Positions 1 to 10,853 of a stretch of DNA of 64,000 bases are shown here, in pieces. The DNA lies in NCBI GenBank assembly GCA_047495785.1, contig JBLDXI010000019.1, positions 744,001-808,000 on the forward strand, given 5' to 3'. Position 1 is the stretch's first letter, and each line of letters opens with the position of its first letter. Both the position numbers and the translations under genes were made by a program. The notes below the pieces were generated by a model, which was given only the letters and a program-made list of their open reading frames with translations, did no database searches and had not been told where the DNA came from. This DNA is from Lepidodermella squamata. Taxonomy: Eukaryota > Gastrotricha.

Positions 1-49
1 ATTTCAGTTTCATAAATACAGTCCACCTCAAAAAAAATTAGCGAGAAAT

Positions 50-1643
50 ATGGCCAGAGTTGTTGTCGCGGCTATTATCACTCTTGTTTACTCCGCAACC
101 ACTCAAGGTGATACAAAAAAAATTGAAATTATTTTAAATTATTTTTATGATCTCTGATTATAAGGCCAAATTTGCGACTCGGGTAATTTTATCGATGGAA
201 CGCCTTATTTGAACGGAAATGGCCGTTACAGCCCGCTGCTGCAAATTTTCGCCGATTTGCACTTCACGTGCGCTGGCACTCTAACGCAATGGGGCATCGT
301 TCAACAGGGAAGCGGCGCCGGAACCCCGGTCTATCTCGACGTTTGGCGCCCGTCGCCTGATGGCATTTCTTTCTCCCTAGTCGGGTCGGTTCTCATAACT
401 TCAAGTGTAACCACATCGGGTGTTCAGACTTTTGCTGTCCCAGCTGCCCAGCAATTTCAAGTTCAAATCGGCGATGTAGTAGGCATGCACTACGACAGCA
501 CAACAATCCCGACGAACAAGCTGGTTGTTCCGTTCCTGGACCTGGAAAACGCGCCGGCTACAACGTCGACTTTCATCTGGAAGCTGCAACACAGCGATCT
601 CGCCGGTTTGAACAACGTCGTCAATGGCAACACCGCGGCTGCGGCTAACCAGCTACGTCTACCTGGTCTATTGGCCTATGTTTCGACTACAACAACCCCG
701 TCACCAACAACTACAGCGCTGACGACGAAAACGCCGGTGATCATCGCGACGTCAGGCGGAGGAGGCGGCGGGGTGGCCACCAAGGCGCCGCCTATCATCT
801 TCATATCGATTGGTGGGTTTGGTTTGAATTGGCCCGCGGTTAACACACCACCAAGCATAATCTTCACTTCAACAGCTGCCGCGCTGGCTATGGCGTCTGG
901 TACAATGATGGGGCAAGCGTTTCTCATGGCGGTCGCTAGCATGGTCCTGACTAATTTACCGTAAATTTAATCATTTTTCTCAAATTTTGACTGATTATTC
1001 TAAAACAGAGGCACCGCTGCTCAATCAACAACAATGTCGACCAAAGCTCAGATAAAGGAAGTCTATCAGGCTTTCCAGGATTTGACTGTTGGAGGAACGA
1101 AGGGTGGGATAAAATTACGAGATTTTAAAATGTATTAAGATGGATTTTTTTATTTCAGTTTGGATCATTCTAACCGTGGTTGTCATCGTTGTCAGCGTTA
1201 TCATCATCGTGCTCAGCATTCTCGTATGCGTTGCTTTCAAGCGTCGAAATGCTTATCAGAAGAAAGTGTAAGTGATCCTATAGATTTAATGGATTTTTTC
1301 TCAAAATTTTCCGATTTTCAGCGGCGGTTCCAGCGATGGGCCTTATTACAATTTGCCTAATGGAGTCGGCATTCAAACTGATTTCAACGCGGCTTTTGCT
1401 AAACGTGGCCACAAGGTCGACTCATCGACGATGACGAAAAAGTCGCTGTACCAACCCCCACCACCTATGGCTAAACGCAGCGAAGATTACTACCTACTGA
1501 AGGCGCAGGAACAAGCCCGACGCCCGCCGACACCGCCCCCTGTAGTTGGGACTAACAACACTGGCGGGGTGCCTCAAGTCATTCAAATGCATTTCGGCAG
1601 CGACTTTACGTCGAATGAAAACTCACGCCATCGCCAACATTGA
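50..1643 (+). CDS. Tail-motif membrane protein A (full form: ectodomain, stalk, TM, tail)
   Basis: Five exons give 459 aa: 50-107, 165-960, 1009-1103, 1159-1267, 1322-1643. All joins are GT-AG and keep frame. The signal peptide (residues 1-19, ending near TTQG) is followed by a roughly 150-residue beta-rich domain starting QICDSG, with FTCAG and VWRP landmarks shared with genes B and C. Then come a Thr/Gly-rich stretch, a first hydrophobic stretch (about 257-284), the juxtamembrane LTVGGTKVW, and a transmembrane helix (about 318-342). The tail carries IQTDF (about 371), TMTKKSLY (about 392) and PQVIQMHF (about 437). I know no named family for this tail; a receptor or adhesion role is inference. 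The paralogue B lies 480 nt downstream. If the intron after 960 is retained, the protein stops at 964 just after the first hydrophobic stretch. Confidence 0.8.
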
Positions 1644-1908
1644 GTTCGGGTCGCTTTGAGACATTAATTTCAATTCATTTATAACCCTGAATTATATTCT
1701 TTTCTTCTATCATATGACGTATTCTCGAAATATTCACTATCAGTTTTTTAATGCATCCGAGCAATTTCCGGTGTGAAGAAAATGTGTACTTGAGTTGGTT
1801 ATATTCTATGATTCGGCTACTAATTAAGAACCTTGAATTTGTATTTATCTTTCCCCCATCCACTAATTGGCGAAGCTTTGTAATTAAAATTCTTCTGCTA
1901 TAAGTTCA

Positions 1909-1914
1909 AATAAA
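1909..1914 (+). terminator. Poly(A) signal candidate, gene A
   Basis: An AATAAA hexamer lies about 265 nt past the gene A stop codon, before gene B. The interval 1644-2127 shows nothing else I can support. It is AT-rich and carries no clear TATA box for gene B. Confidence 0.4.
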
Positions 1915-2127
1915 AAATTAAGTGGTCTGTAGAAGCGAGTTCGATTCGGTTTTTTTTCTCCAAGAAAAGTATAACGAGCTGATTATTTGCTCGAGCGGCT
2001 TGTTTGCATTTTGTACACCTGGGCGATGTGATTTTTTTCGTTCGTTGCCGAAAGATATAACAGCTTCGAAAAAGACGATATAGAGTTGTTGCCTCTTCAT
2101 CAAAGGCAGTTCTGAGAACTGTCAATT

Positions 2128-3736
2128 ATGCCTCGTTTCGACCTTTTGATCTTCACATGCTGCGCCGCGGTGGTCTCAGGTGAGATTTATAGGCTTCAAT
2201 AAATTCTGAAAAACATTAAAGCATCTCTGAACAGGCCAAACGTGCGATTCCGGTCCAGCTTTGGTGCAAGGCAATTTTCAAACACCCGCGCTGTTAAACT
2301 ACAGCCCTAATTTACAGCTATTCACCGATCTCAAATTTTCATGCGCTGGCAAAGTCACCCAGTGGGATTACGTCATCTACGGAATGCTGAAGTCGATTTT
2401 CTTCAGCGTTTGGCGCTACGACACGGTGACGCAGAAGATAACTCTAGTTGGCGCTAATCAATTGAACCCGACTACGTCAGCCCTAGGCGTTCAGTCATTC
2501 ATCCCGAAAACTTCGCAACAAATCAGCGTTCTGCCGGGTGATTTCATCGGGTTTTACTATATGGTGATGGAAGACCCAAAGGCCAACAATTCAATTCCTT
2601 ACCTTGACGGGGTTGGGTCTACCACGATCACGTGGCCGTATAACCACGAAATGATCACCGGCCAGAAGTTTGTCCTTGATCCGGCGAAAAGCACAACCGA
2701 GTCGACGAAACACATGCCAGGCTTACGAGCTTTGGTCGTCAGCCGTAAGTTCGAGAGCAAATTTTCCGATCTAATTCACTGATTTTTTCTTCTTTTTTTC
2801 CCAGCCACTGTAAGTGAAAGTGAAATCAGAATTAAGAGACAAGCCCCCCCAACTGTTCCAACTATTAACATCCAACAGATTTCGACCTCGCCGCCCAACC
2901 CTACGTCCACACCACCCGCCCCCACAACAACTGCCCCGAATCCTACTACGGCAGCTCCTCCGAAACCATCAACTCCAGCGCCGCCAGCTCCAACAGTCCA
3001 GCCTAATGTTGTCACCGTCCCTGAGGTCCCTGCTAAAGCAGCGGTCGGGGACCCTTCTACGGCTGCGGTTGTTAATAACAACCCTCCAACAACAGCAGCT
3101 GCTGCTATTGTCACCGATGCGCCAACTGGGCAGCCCGCCGCGGACCCAACTACGGCGATGCCAGCGGTGTCAGACGCGAACCCCAACAGCCCCGCTGCCC
3201 AACAAGGCGGATCGACGAACGCCCCAGCAGCATCCGGGGTTACATCCGGCGGCAACACAGACAGTCCTACTACAACGCTGTCGGCCATACAGCAAATCAC
3301 TGATTTCGGCAAAATGACGATTAATGGCTTCCCCGTGTGGGGCCTTTTCGCCATTGTTTGCGGCCTGGCTGGTGTCATTATCCTAGTTCTGTTGTTCCTG
3401 CTATGCTGGGCATGTGCTAAACCCGCGGCTGCGAAGCCGAACAAAAAACGAGTCCCGGCTGAATTGATGGTCTCCGTAGCGGCTCAGACAGAGTTCGACG
3501 CTGATTTCTATTTCGTCGCGACATTCGACAAATCGACGAATACCAAGCGGGAAGCTTGGTCCCACCCGCAGCCGAAGGAGAATAAGGAGCATCATAAGGA
3601 GAAGGAGAAAAAGTCAGATCACCACCACGAATCGGCGAATAAAGCCGCGCCACTGCAACCACGCCAGCAGCAAACGGCGCCTATCATAAAAATGATTTTT
3701 TCGGGCGACGCCGAGCCGAAAATAATCCACGGCTGA
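2128..3736 (+). CDS. Tail-motif membrane protein B (long Pro/Thr stalk)
   Basis: Three exons give 497 aa: 2128-2179, 2235-2744, 2805-3736. The signal peptide (1-17) is followed by QTCDSG and the same beta-rich ectodomain as gene A (landmarks FSCAG, VWRY, VQSF, GDFIGFYY). The stalk begins with a dibasic RIKR (about 196-199), a furin-like sequence, and then runs about 150 residues of Pro/Thr/Ala-rich, mucin-like sequence. The juxtamembrane MTINGFPVW leads into a transmembrane helix at about 367-389. The tail has AQTEF (about 415), NTKREAW, a Lys/His-rich patch, and the weak third motif APIIKMIF close to the C-terminus. A, C and D have an intron in or just after the membrane module; B does not, so the stalk, membrane and tail parts lie in one exon. 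AATAAA follows at 3933. Function is unknown. Confidence 0.82.
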
Positions 3737-3932
3737 CATTATTGCAAGATCAGCTTTTATTTGGAATTCGCAGTTTGATGTTGTCTTGTTTCAAAGAATT
3801 ATTTTTTCAATTTCAAATTTCTTCTATTACTATTATAGTCTCAAATGCCCTGGTGATTAAGTTATATACGGTGACCCGATTTTTTTTCATTATCATATCG
3901 GTGAATATTTTCTTGTTTTTCTTTCGTTGGAT

Positions 3933-3938
3933 AATAAA
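3933..3938 (+). terminator. Poly(A) signal candidate, gene B
   Basis: An AATAAA hexamer about 200 nt past the gene B stop. The rest of 3737-4216 is AT-rich and has short open frames with no recognisable product. I see no gene in it. Confidence 0.4.
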
Positions 3939-4216
3939 CATGACCTTTCTAAAACAACGCCACATAGCCTAAATGATTCACTTAAATTTCAAGCGCCAGC
4001 GATTGCGTCATTTTTCATTCGCTCTGCGGCATCGTAGGAGCCGCTTCATGCAAGTCCTATACATAAGCCCAATTGAGGGCGTTGTCGGCGAAGGTCGTCT
4101 TCCCAACTTAGTTTTTTTTTTCGTTATCGTGAAATATGTTACACTTTATCGTGCTACATTATCGTTATCACTTCGGGAAATTAGACTCATTCAGCTGAAT
4201 ATATTAAACGCAAAAT

Positions 4217-5929
4217 ATGGATGAGTTCAACGCGGAGCATTACCGAGCTTTGAAGAAGCTGACAATTTCGATTTTCGGTGATGAGTCAACGTCTGATGTT
4301 ACTTTTATTGTCGATGGCCAACGAATTCAAGCTCATCGAGCAATCTTGGCCGCTCAGTCACCGGTTTTCAGGGCAATGCTCGTTGGAGAGAATTTTCGAG
4401 AGGGAAAATCCCGCGAAATTCATTTGCCAGGCAAACGCGCTGCAGCTTTCGAGGCCTTCTTAAAATACTTATATACTTGTTCGCAAAAGTGGGACCAACT
4501 AGATTTGGAGTTGATTTTGGAAATTTTACGAATAGCTCATGAGTACCAGGTTTTGGGCTTGCTTTCTGAACTCAGCGACCTGCTTCCGACACAGATAAAT
4601 GATGAAACGGCTTTGAAAATCTTCGAAACAGCCCTGTTACTCGGCCACAAGTCACTCCTTGATGCTAGCAGGAAATTTATTTTCGAAAATGCGAATAAAG
4701 TTGTTACAAGTCCTAGTTTTGAACAACTATCAAAACTGGCTGTTATTGCCTTGGTGTCCGACGATTCATTCTGCGCGGCAGAAGTTGGAATTTTACTTGC
4801 TATAGACCGTTGGCAGAAGGCAAATTCGGGCGAGAATGTTCGAGACATCTTGAACCACGTGCGATTTTCGCTGGTTTGTTTCGGTAATATGTCGATGGTG
4901 CAAATTGCGCCGTTGTATCAACTTCTCAACGCAAACAACGTCGATTTGAGTGAGGTGGGTAACACCGGAATAAGCGTCGTTCCACGGAAACAGCCGATTG
5001 GTGCGTTTCTTTTTCCTTTCAATAAATTTCAAATTTGTTTACGTGATCTTTTGCCAATTTGTAATTTCATTAGTTTCCCCTACGCTTAGCATAGCCACAG
5101 AGAAAGCTGGTGCTAATGCTATATACGATTGTGATGCTAGTAAAAGTTCTGGTAAGGTCAACTATATCTTCAGCGCTGGCATAGTCCGCGGCTCCTTCAA
5201 GACTGGTTCGTCTGTTACAACAGACTTGGCGGAAACAATTCGCTGTGAGTCGATGGCATTTTGCATATTTGGCTTTTCGAATGATGATAAGAGCGAATAC
5301 GCTGCGATGACTGTAGATATTTCTAGAGACAGAAAGGAATGGGAGAGAATTGTAAACTGTTCAACGGAAAATTGCCACGGTCTTCAGCTGATAATGTTCA
5401 AATCTCGGACGTTTAAACATGGTAATAACACTAATTTTGCTAGAGCTGGGCATTAAATCATTGATTTTCCGAACTATGTATTATAGCATAGAATTGTATA
5501 ACTAAATACTATAAATCTGAAAAGCTGAAAAAACACTTTTCTTACTTTTCTTACTTTGGTTGTGCCAAATGCTCACCCCAAGTTCAGGGTTTCAGCGCTA
5601 AATTACCAAAAATATAGGTTTTCGAGTTTTTTGTTCTTAAAATTAGCTTGCATTTAGTGTTGGTAGCTCTACTTTTATTTTATTTTGATCTAAATACTTG
5701 AACCCGATCATTTATCACCTCAGTTTATCGTGTTAATTTCTTTGTTTTAGTTAAAATTACTGGGTTGATGCCTGCACCCCGCCAACAGTGCTCAGCGTAT
5801 TCGATCACATCGTTCCAGTGCCCGGCCGAGAAACTGACTGAACAAGATATCGAGCGGTTCAAATCAAGATGCCCTAACGGCGAAACCTTACGTTATCAGG
5901 CTCATGGATCAAATGTTTCTGTTCATTGA
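4217..5929 (+). CDS. BTB-BACK protein, BTBD9-like
   Basis: Three exons give 436 aa: 4217-5000, 5074-5421, 5751-5929. The BTB domain is about residues 15-110 (DVTFIVDGQRIQAHRAILAA, then an FRAML motif), followed by a BACK domain to about 250. The C-terminal part has a discoidin (F5/8-type) flavour: MTVDISRDRKEW, then a GLQLIMF segment, and across the last splice KHVKITGL, the position where BTBD9 has a YIRIVG-type strand. Known BTBD9 proteins have two such modules and about 600 residues, so this one is shorter, with one module and a Cys-containing tail. BTB-BACK proteins usually act as Cullin-3 substrate adaptors; that role is inferred from the family. The second intron (329 nt) is long for this window. 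Confidence 0.75.
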
Positions 5930-6081
5930 CCTTAATGTGAAGGAAAAATGTCTCGGAATCGTGCGTTGAAATAAAAGTCCCCGGAGCTGAAACTGAGTCG
6001 CATAAGGGTTCATATATAGAGTACCCCACCTTTTTTGCCACTAAAACTTTGCCATAAATCCGAAATTCATCCTAAACCTAT

Positions 6082-6105
6082 CCCTAACCCTAACCCTAAC
6101 CCTAA
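6082..6105. repeat. Interstitial telomere-like repeat (CCCTAA)4
   Basis: Four exact CCCTAA units, flanked by degenerate units (CCTAAACCTA before, CACCTAACC after). The array lies 150 nt downstream of the BTBD9-like gene. It reads as TTAGGG on the minus strand, the commonest animal telomere unit. Confidence 0.9.
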
Positions 6106-6340
6106 CACCTAACCATTGATCATCGTTTTGCCAAACGCGCAATAATTGATGAAAATATGTATGAAACAAAACTTCGAAATAATTATTGAAGCATGAACAG
6201 GAATGAAGTAATCATGATATTTTGCTACCTTTAATCCGACTGGCAATTCTTCTATGGCAATTCTGACAATTCTGAATGGCACAGTAACTGAACACGGTAA
6301 CCACAGTAACGAGCTCTCAACTGTGGGATAAATGCTCCCA

Positions 6341-6376
6341 ATAAATATATAAATAAATAAATAATAAATAAATAAA
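6341..6376. repeat. (AAAT)n simple repeat
   Basis: A slightly interrupted AAAT/ATAA microsatellite in the 620-nt gap between the BTBD9-like gene and the RING gene. Nothing else in 5930-6552 is supported apart from the telomere-like array. Confidence 0.8.
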
Positions 6377-6552
6377 CGCTTCATCGAAGAGAAGAAAATT
6401 GGTAGATTGGGATGGACGCTTTGATAAAACATTTTTGGGATAATGATAAGATAAGAAAGGCTTATAATGCTTATACACAGTATTACTATCCCAGAATTTG
6501 TTTGTAAACTTGGTATTTTCCTCGGCAAATTTAAAATTTAACCTAAATACCT

Positions 6553-8015
6553 ATGGCTAGCATTGAAAACAATCCGCTTGCTAGCCATGTCGAAAAAGTT
6601 CTCGACGACTTCTTAACTTGCGTCATCTGCTTCGACCCGCTTACGGACACTCGAATGTGCACGTATTGCTCGAAAATGTATCATTCATGGTGTATTGAGG
6701 GCTGGCTGAAAGATCACGATCCGACATGCCCATCGTGCCGTGAGCATATTGCCGGGGTCGATTACTTACCCACAGTCCGGTAATTATTTTAACTTTCAAA
6801 GCTCTTAAATCTAATAATAAATAAATTTTAAGATGGGTTGAAGAACTGGACAGAAAAATTCGAGCTTTAGCCACTGTTCCAATCTCAATTCAAGCCACAA
6901 GTAACGAAGAATCCGAGGGCAGTAGACGGTCTTCCCGTATCCAGTCGATGGAAATCGTTAATGGGCCTGCTCCCCCGAGCTGGGATAAGCTACAACTGGT
7001 CGAAAATTACGTTCAAGTTGCCCATCGTTGGTTAGTTGCACTGCTGAAACTTCCGAATTATTTACTATCCGTTGCAAGAGACGGAACTGTAACGGTAAAT
7101 TATTGAAATTTTATTGGAAAAATGGTAGAAAATTCTACAAAATTCCAGGCTTTGTCGACATCAGGTGACCAGGCTCCGATTTTTACGACAAAAATTGAAA
7201 TCGAAGGCCCTCCACTCACGTTTGTCTGGCACGCCGCCTATGATGAACGGCGAAGTCGAGTTTTATTCTGTTATCACTACGTCGCTAACATTTTAGCCGT
7301 AATTGGCGCTAATTTGATGCCAGTCGCCATTTACTACGCCGATGTAGCTGCTATCGAGTCGAACCCCAATGGCAAACGTCTCAAAACTAAGCTGCTGTTC
7401 AAACGATCCGATTGGAGCTGTTTAGGCATGGCGATCGAGCGAACGACTGATACGCTGTACTGCGCTGATTGGATTCATGGAAAACTCGGAGTCTGGAAAC
7501 TTTCGATATTAGATGGCAACCAGGCTGCTGAGCCTATCGACGTGATTTGCACGAAAAAATGTCCGAATTCTATCAATCGATTTTACCCAACTCGATGCGC
7601 GATTACGGCGGTTAAATCCGGCGGTTCAAAGTACAGGCTGGCTGTATCGGATTGGTCTAATGACAAAATTCACCTATTCACAGTCTCGTTTTCGCCTGAT
7701 TACTCTCAAATCGATAGCCGTTTTGATACAACCCTAGCGACTTATGGCAGTAAGTTGGGGCAGGTTTACGGGCCTGTAGATCTTCAATTCGACCATTCAA
7801 CCGGCTATTTAGTGGTTTGCGATCAGCGAAATTGGCGGATTCAAGTTTTCGCACCTAAATCGAATGATTCAGGCTATTACGCGTCTATCAGCGAATCGGT
7901 TGGTCAATATTTTTCAGCTGTGGCCGTTGCAAATAATAACAACCAGGAAAAATTCGTCCTAGCTGGTTTGAATGACGGGAAAGTTCGTTATTACAAGGTT
8001 ATTGATCGAAGTTGA
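6553..8015 (+). CDS. RING finger protein with C-terminal beta-propeller-like region
   Basis: Three exons give 451 aa: 6553-6779, 6833-7094, 7149-8015. The N-terminal RING is about residues 22-64: CVIC, then a CTYCSKMYHSWC block and CPSC. Its spacing and the following R-W-x-E-E-L helix resemble TRIM37. Residues about 170-451 contain repeated strands (CLGMAIERTTDTLYCADW, YRLAVSDWSNDKIHLF, DHSTGYLVVCDQRNWRIQVF) that look like NHL propeller blades, as in the TRIM-NHL class. No B-box is visible. It is probably an E3 ubiquitin ligase whose propeller binds substrate or RNA, by family analogy. The gene is convergent with Pellino; only 35 nt separate the two stop codons, so the 3' ends probably overlap. 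Confidence 0.75.
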
Positions 8016-8050
8016 AATTCAAGTAAAATATTTTATTCTCGAAATTTTTG

Positions 8051-10459
8051 TTACATGGTTTCTGCGGCTGGTTCATTTTCATCTGACGGTTCAGGTGGAA
8101 GTTCTGTCACAATAAGTTTGACGACTTTGTTAAATTCGTCCAAAGGTTGGGCGCAAAACGGGCAGAGAGAAACGCCGTGTGACGTAGTTCTAAAAACGAT
8201 ACTAGCCCAGAATCTCGCCGTAGCTGCGTTGACTAAATGACCACAAGGGTTGAAGCAGCGATCAAGCCGTTCATCGCTCATGAAAAAGCTAGGCTCGAGT
8301 GATTCTTGTAAACGGATGAAACGCCCAGGTCGGCGGCAGGCTACGACAGCGCAAGCATTGGGCGGCTGAGGGGCGCCGGTGCCGTCGCGGGTCGCCGTGA
8401 CCACGTGCCCGCATTCGGAGTAAACGCACGGGTGGCAGTTTTTCTCGTTGAAAATTAAAGTAGTCTTCGAGCCGGCACAGCTGACTGATTTTCGTAATTT
8501 ATTGTCGATGAAGCCTTGTTTCAACCATGCCAAGCTCTGAAATTTGAAAGAGGTTTCAAATTTTGAAGGAATTTTGAAAATTTGAAATGTTACAAGGTGT
8601 CCCAGAAATTGCGCAGCCATTTCCTAATTTGGCATAGTATTTTTGTAGGGAATTAAACTATTTTTTAGCAAATTGAACCCACGGAGAAAAAATTCCATCT
8701 GTCATTCGCGATTTTACCGAAGAAATAAAAAATCTACAGGAGGAAACGTGCAAAAACCCGATGGTAACTGTTTCGGTAATTTTCGGTATTTTACCCGGTT
8801 GGATCTAATTTCTCCGGACCTTTTTAATCCCATTAACATGTGTCATACTAGCTCAATATTTTCGTAATTTTTACATTTTTATAATTTTTTCTGACCATGA
8901 GATGCGGCTTCGTCTCTCATTTTAGAGTTTCTAAACTCATTTCCGAGTATTTTCTTTGCTTGCGCTACTTATGGGACACGCTGTATTTTCAGTCATTCGG
9001 GTCATTTTCCAGCATCACTTCGGAATATGTACTTTGCGTGATCCTAATGAATTTTTCTGATTTTTGGGAATTTTGATATCGATGCCCTCCGTGACCTTGG
9101 GATTTTTTATTTTAGTTGCCATCAGCTAGGAAGAAAAATGAAGACTTCTGATATCGGAAAAATCACTGATTTGTAAAATCGATATCGGAAATCGATATCT
9201 GCTCTGCTGGCTGAAGCATATCTCCTATCAGACCGCGCATAGCTCAAAATACGTGCAACAGTGAGATCTTATTGGTTAGGCATGACAATAAAACACTTGA
9301 GATCCCATTGAAACTCGAAATCTTACGTTGGAGCCGCAAATTTAGCGATGGAACCCGAAATTAAAGGTGCGCGCTTGGCACTTCCATTTTACGTTTTGGG
9401 TGTCGATCGAAGTTATGAACTATTTTCAGAATCGATTTACTTCAACAGCTACGGCTACAGAATTTACTCGGCTAAAAAACATTCATTTTTGCTGTTGAAA
9501 TTTGTTGAAATGCCGCAAATTCGATGTAAGAAAATGCGAATTCATACACCCTTGATGCTATACAATATTTGAGTTGTTTACTTTTTACTTACCACAGGAG
9601 GTTGTGAGGTACGCCAATACAAGTGAACTCCGCCGAGATCTATAATGGTCCCCTCAACCAGCGTGTTCGCCTCGTCTATCGCCTCGTCATCCTTGGACGG
9701 CCGCCCCCTCGATTCGCGCACCCTGAAAAGGCGCCCGAATACGCTCACCTCACGCCATTGGTTTGTCCACGATAAATCCCCGCTAGCCCGCATCGAATGA
9801 GCGCCTAATCTCGGCCGGAGGACAAGCACGCCGTTTGAAGTGAACGCATCCAAGGACCCATCGATGCATTCGATAAGGGTTGAAGCGTGCTCACCGATAA
9901 AAATTTTCTGATCCTCGTCGAAAGCGGCGGCGAAAATTCGCGCCACGCCATCCCCTTCCCGCTGCTCAACTAAAATTCGAGCGGCGAAACGCGATACCAA
10001 GGGTATTTCATAAGGCTTCGGTGCATCGACATGGAAATCGATAGCTCTCGAGCTACTACGGCCTAGTTGGTACATTCGAAGATCTTGCGTCCGAATGAAG
10101 GGAACTACTACGTCTTGGCCGTGTTTTTCCAGGTGTATCGTGGCCTGGTTAGCCGGGTCGTTCGCCCGCAATCGGTCATTCTCAGTCGCCATTCGAGCCT
10201 CGATTAACCCAGTTCTTAGGCCATACACAGATTTCGGCTCGTTGAGTACAATTTTAAAATTGTGCTTTCGATATTCATCGGATGAGCCATTCATTCTTAA
10301 AAATTCGAAAATAATAACGGAATTTTCATAAATTTGGAACTTAATTCACCCTAAAACTGAGAGGATTCCATTTTCTGGCTGTGACGTAGTAATTGTCTTT
10401 TCGCGATCCATACTCGACATGACAATATCGTACTGCTTCGTCAAATTAAAAATACTCAT
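8051..10459 (-). CDS. PELI: Pellino E3 ubiquitin ligase
   Basis: Three exons on the minus strand give 432 aa: 10459-10350, 10295-9593, 8536-8051. The first join restores the Pellino N-terminal strand: exon 1 ends in SVLG and exon 2 begins MNGSS, matching the family pattern V-L-G-Y-N-G. The FHA-like domain shows LGRSSSRAIDFHV, SRFAARI and ARIFAAAFDEDQKIFIGE; then DLGGVHLYWRT precedes the second intron. The C-terminal RING-like region shows ECGHVV, NPCGHLV and CPFCAQPL. One pair is odd: family members have CPMC, while this protein has C-x4-C (CAVVAC). Pellinos ubiquitinate IRAK kinases in Toll/IL-1 receptor signalling. An in-frame ATG at 10420 is an alternative start. Its poly(A) signal (sense AATAAA at 8037-8032) lies close to the end of the RING gene. 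Confidence 0.88.
8537..9592 (-). other. Large intron of Pellino (1,056 nt)
   Basis: This is about twenty times the usual intron size here. No missing exon is needed, because the flanking coding parts align continuously with the family. It contains a small ATCGATATC direct/palindromic repeat near 9180-9200. A 74-codon open frame at 9348 is unconvincing. Confidence 0.7.
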
Positions 10460-10765
10460 TTGACTGGGATAAATCAGCTGAAAACTCGGTTCTTGTTTTT
10501 CTCCAATTCACACACTGGTGAACCTTTCATCTGAGACATTCTTTTTTCCTTTCAGCTTTTGATTTGTGGTAAAAAAAAATGGCCATTTCCTTTGACTGGA
10601 CGGCAAAGCAGTATCTATAGCTATAAGGCGGGAAAAATTATGATTGCAAATATAGCGACCAGGTGGTCATCAGCACGGCACGCGATTAGCAAAAAGTGGA
10701 ATATAGACCAGAAATTAGACACGCGTAACGGCACAATGTTGGCCACGTGTTGCTGAGTTTCGTGG

Positions 10766-10773
10766 TTTAAAAG
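10766..10773 (+). promoter_or_regulatory. TATA-like element upstream of Gly-rich gene
   Basis: TTTAAAAG lies about 88 nt upstream of the ATG at 10854. It is followed about 20 nt later by CCGCAGT, which resembles the core of the element upstream of genes C and D. This is a position-based guess only. Confidence 0.3.
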
Positions 10774-10853
10774 CTGACATTTCACCGCAGTCAAATCATC
10801 ATTTTACAAACATTTTAGTCAAACAGCCTTGTTTTATCCTTTAGTTGGTCGAA

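Noticed and set aside
7122-7148. ATG at 7122 as start of a separate propeller gene
   Set aside because: It lies inside a 54-nt intron with a good acceptor at 7148. Joining to the RING exons keeps frame.
9348-9572. 74-codon + strand frame inside the Pellino intron
   Set aside because: No family match, no splice context and no poly(A) signal. Length is within chance expectation.
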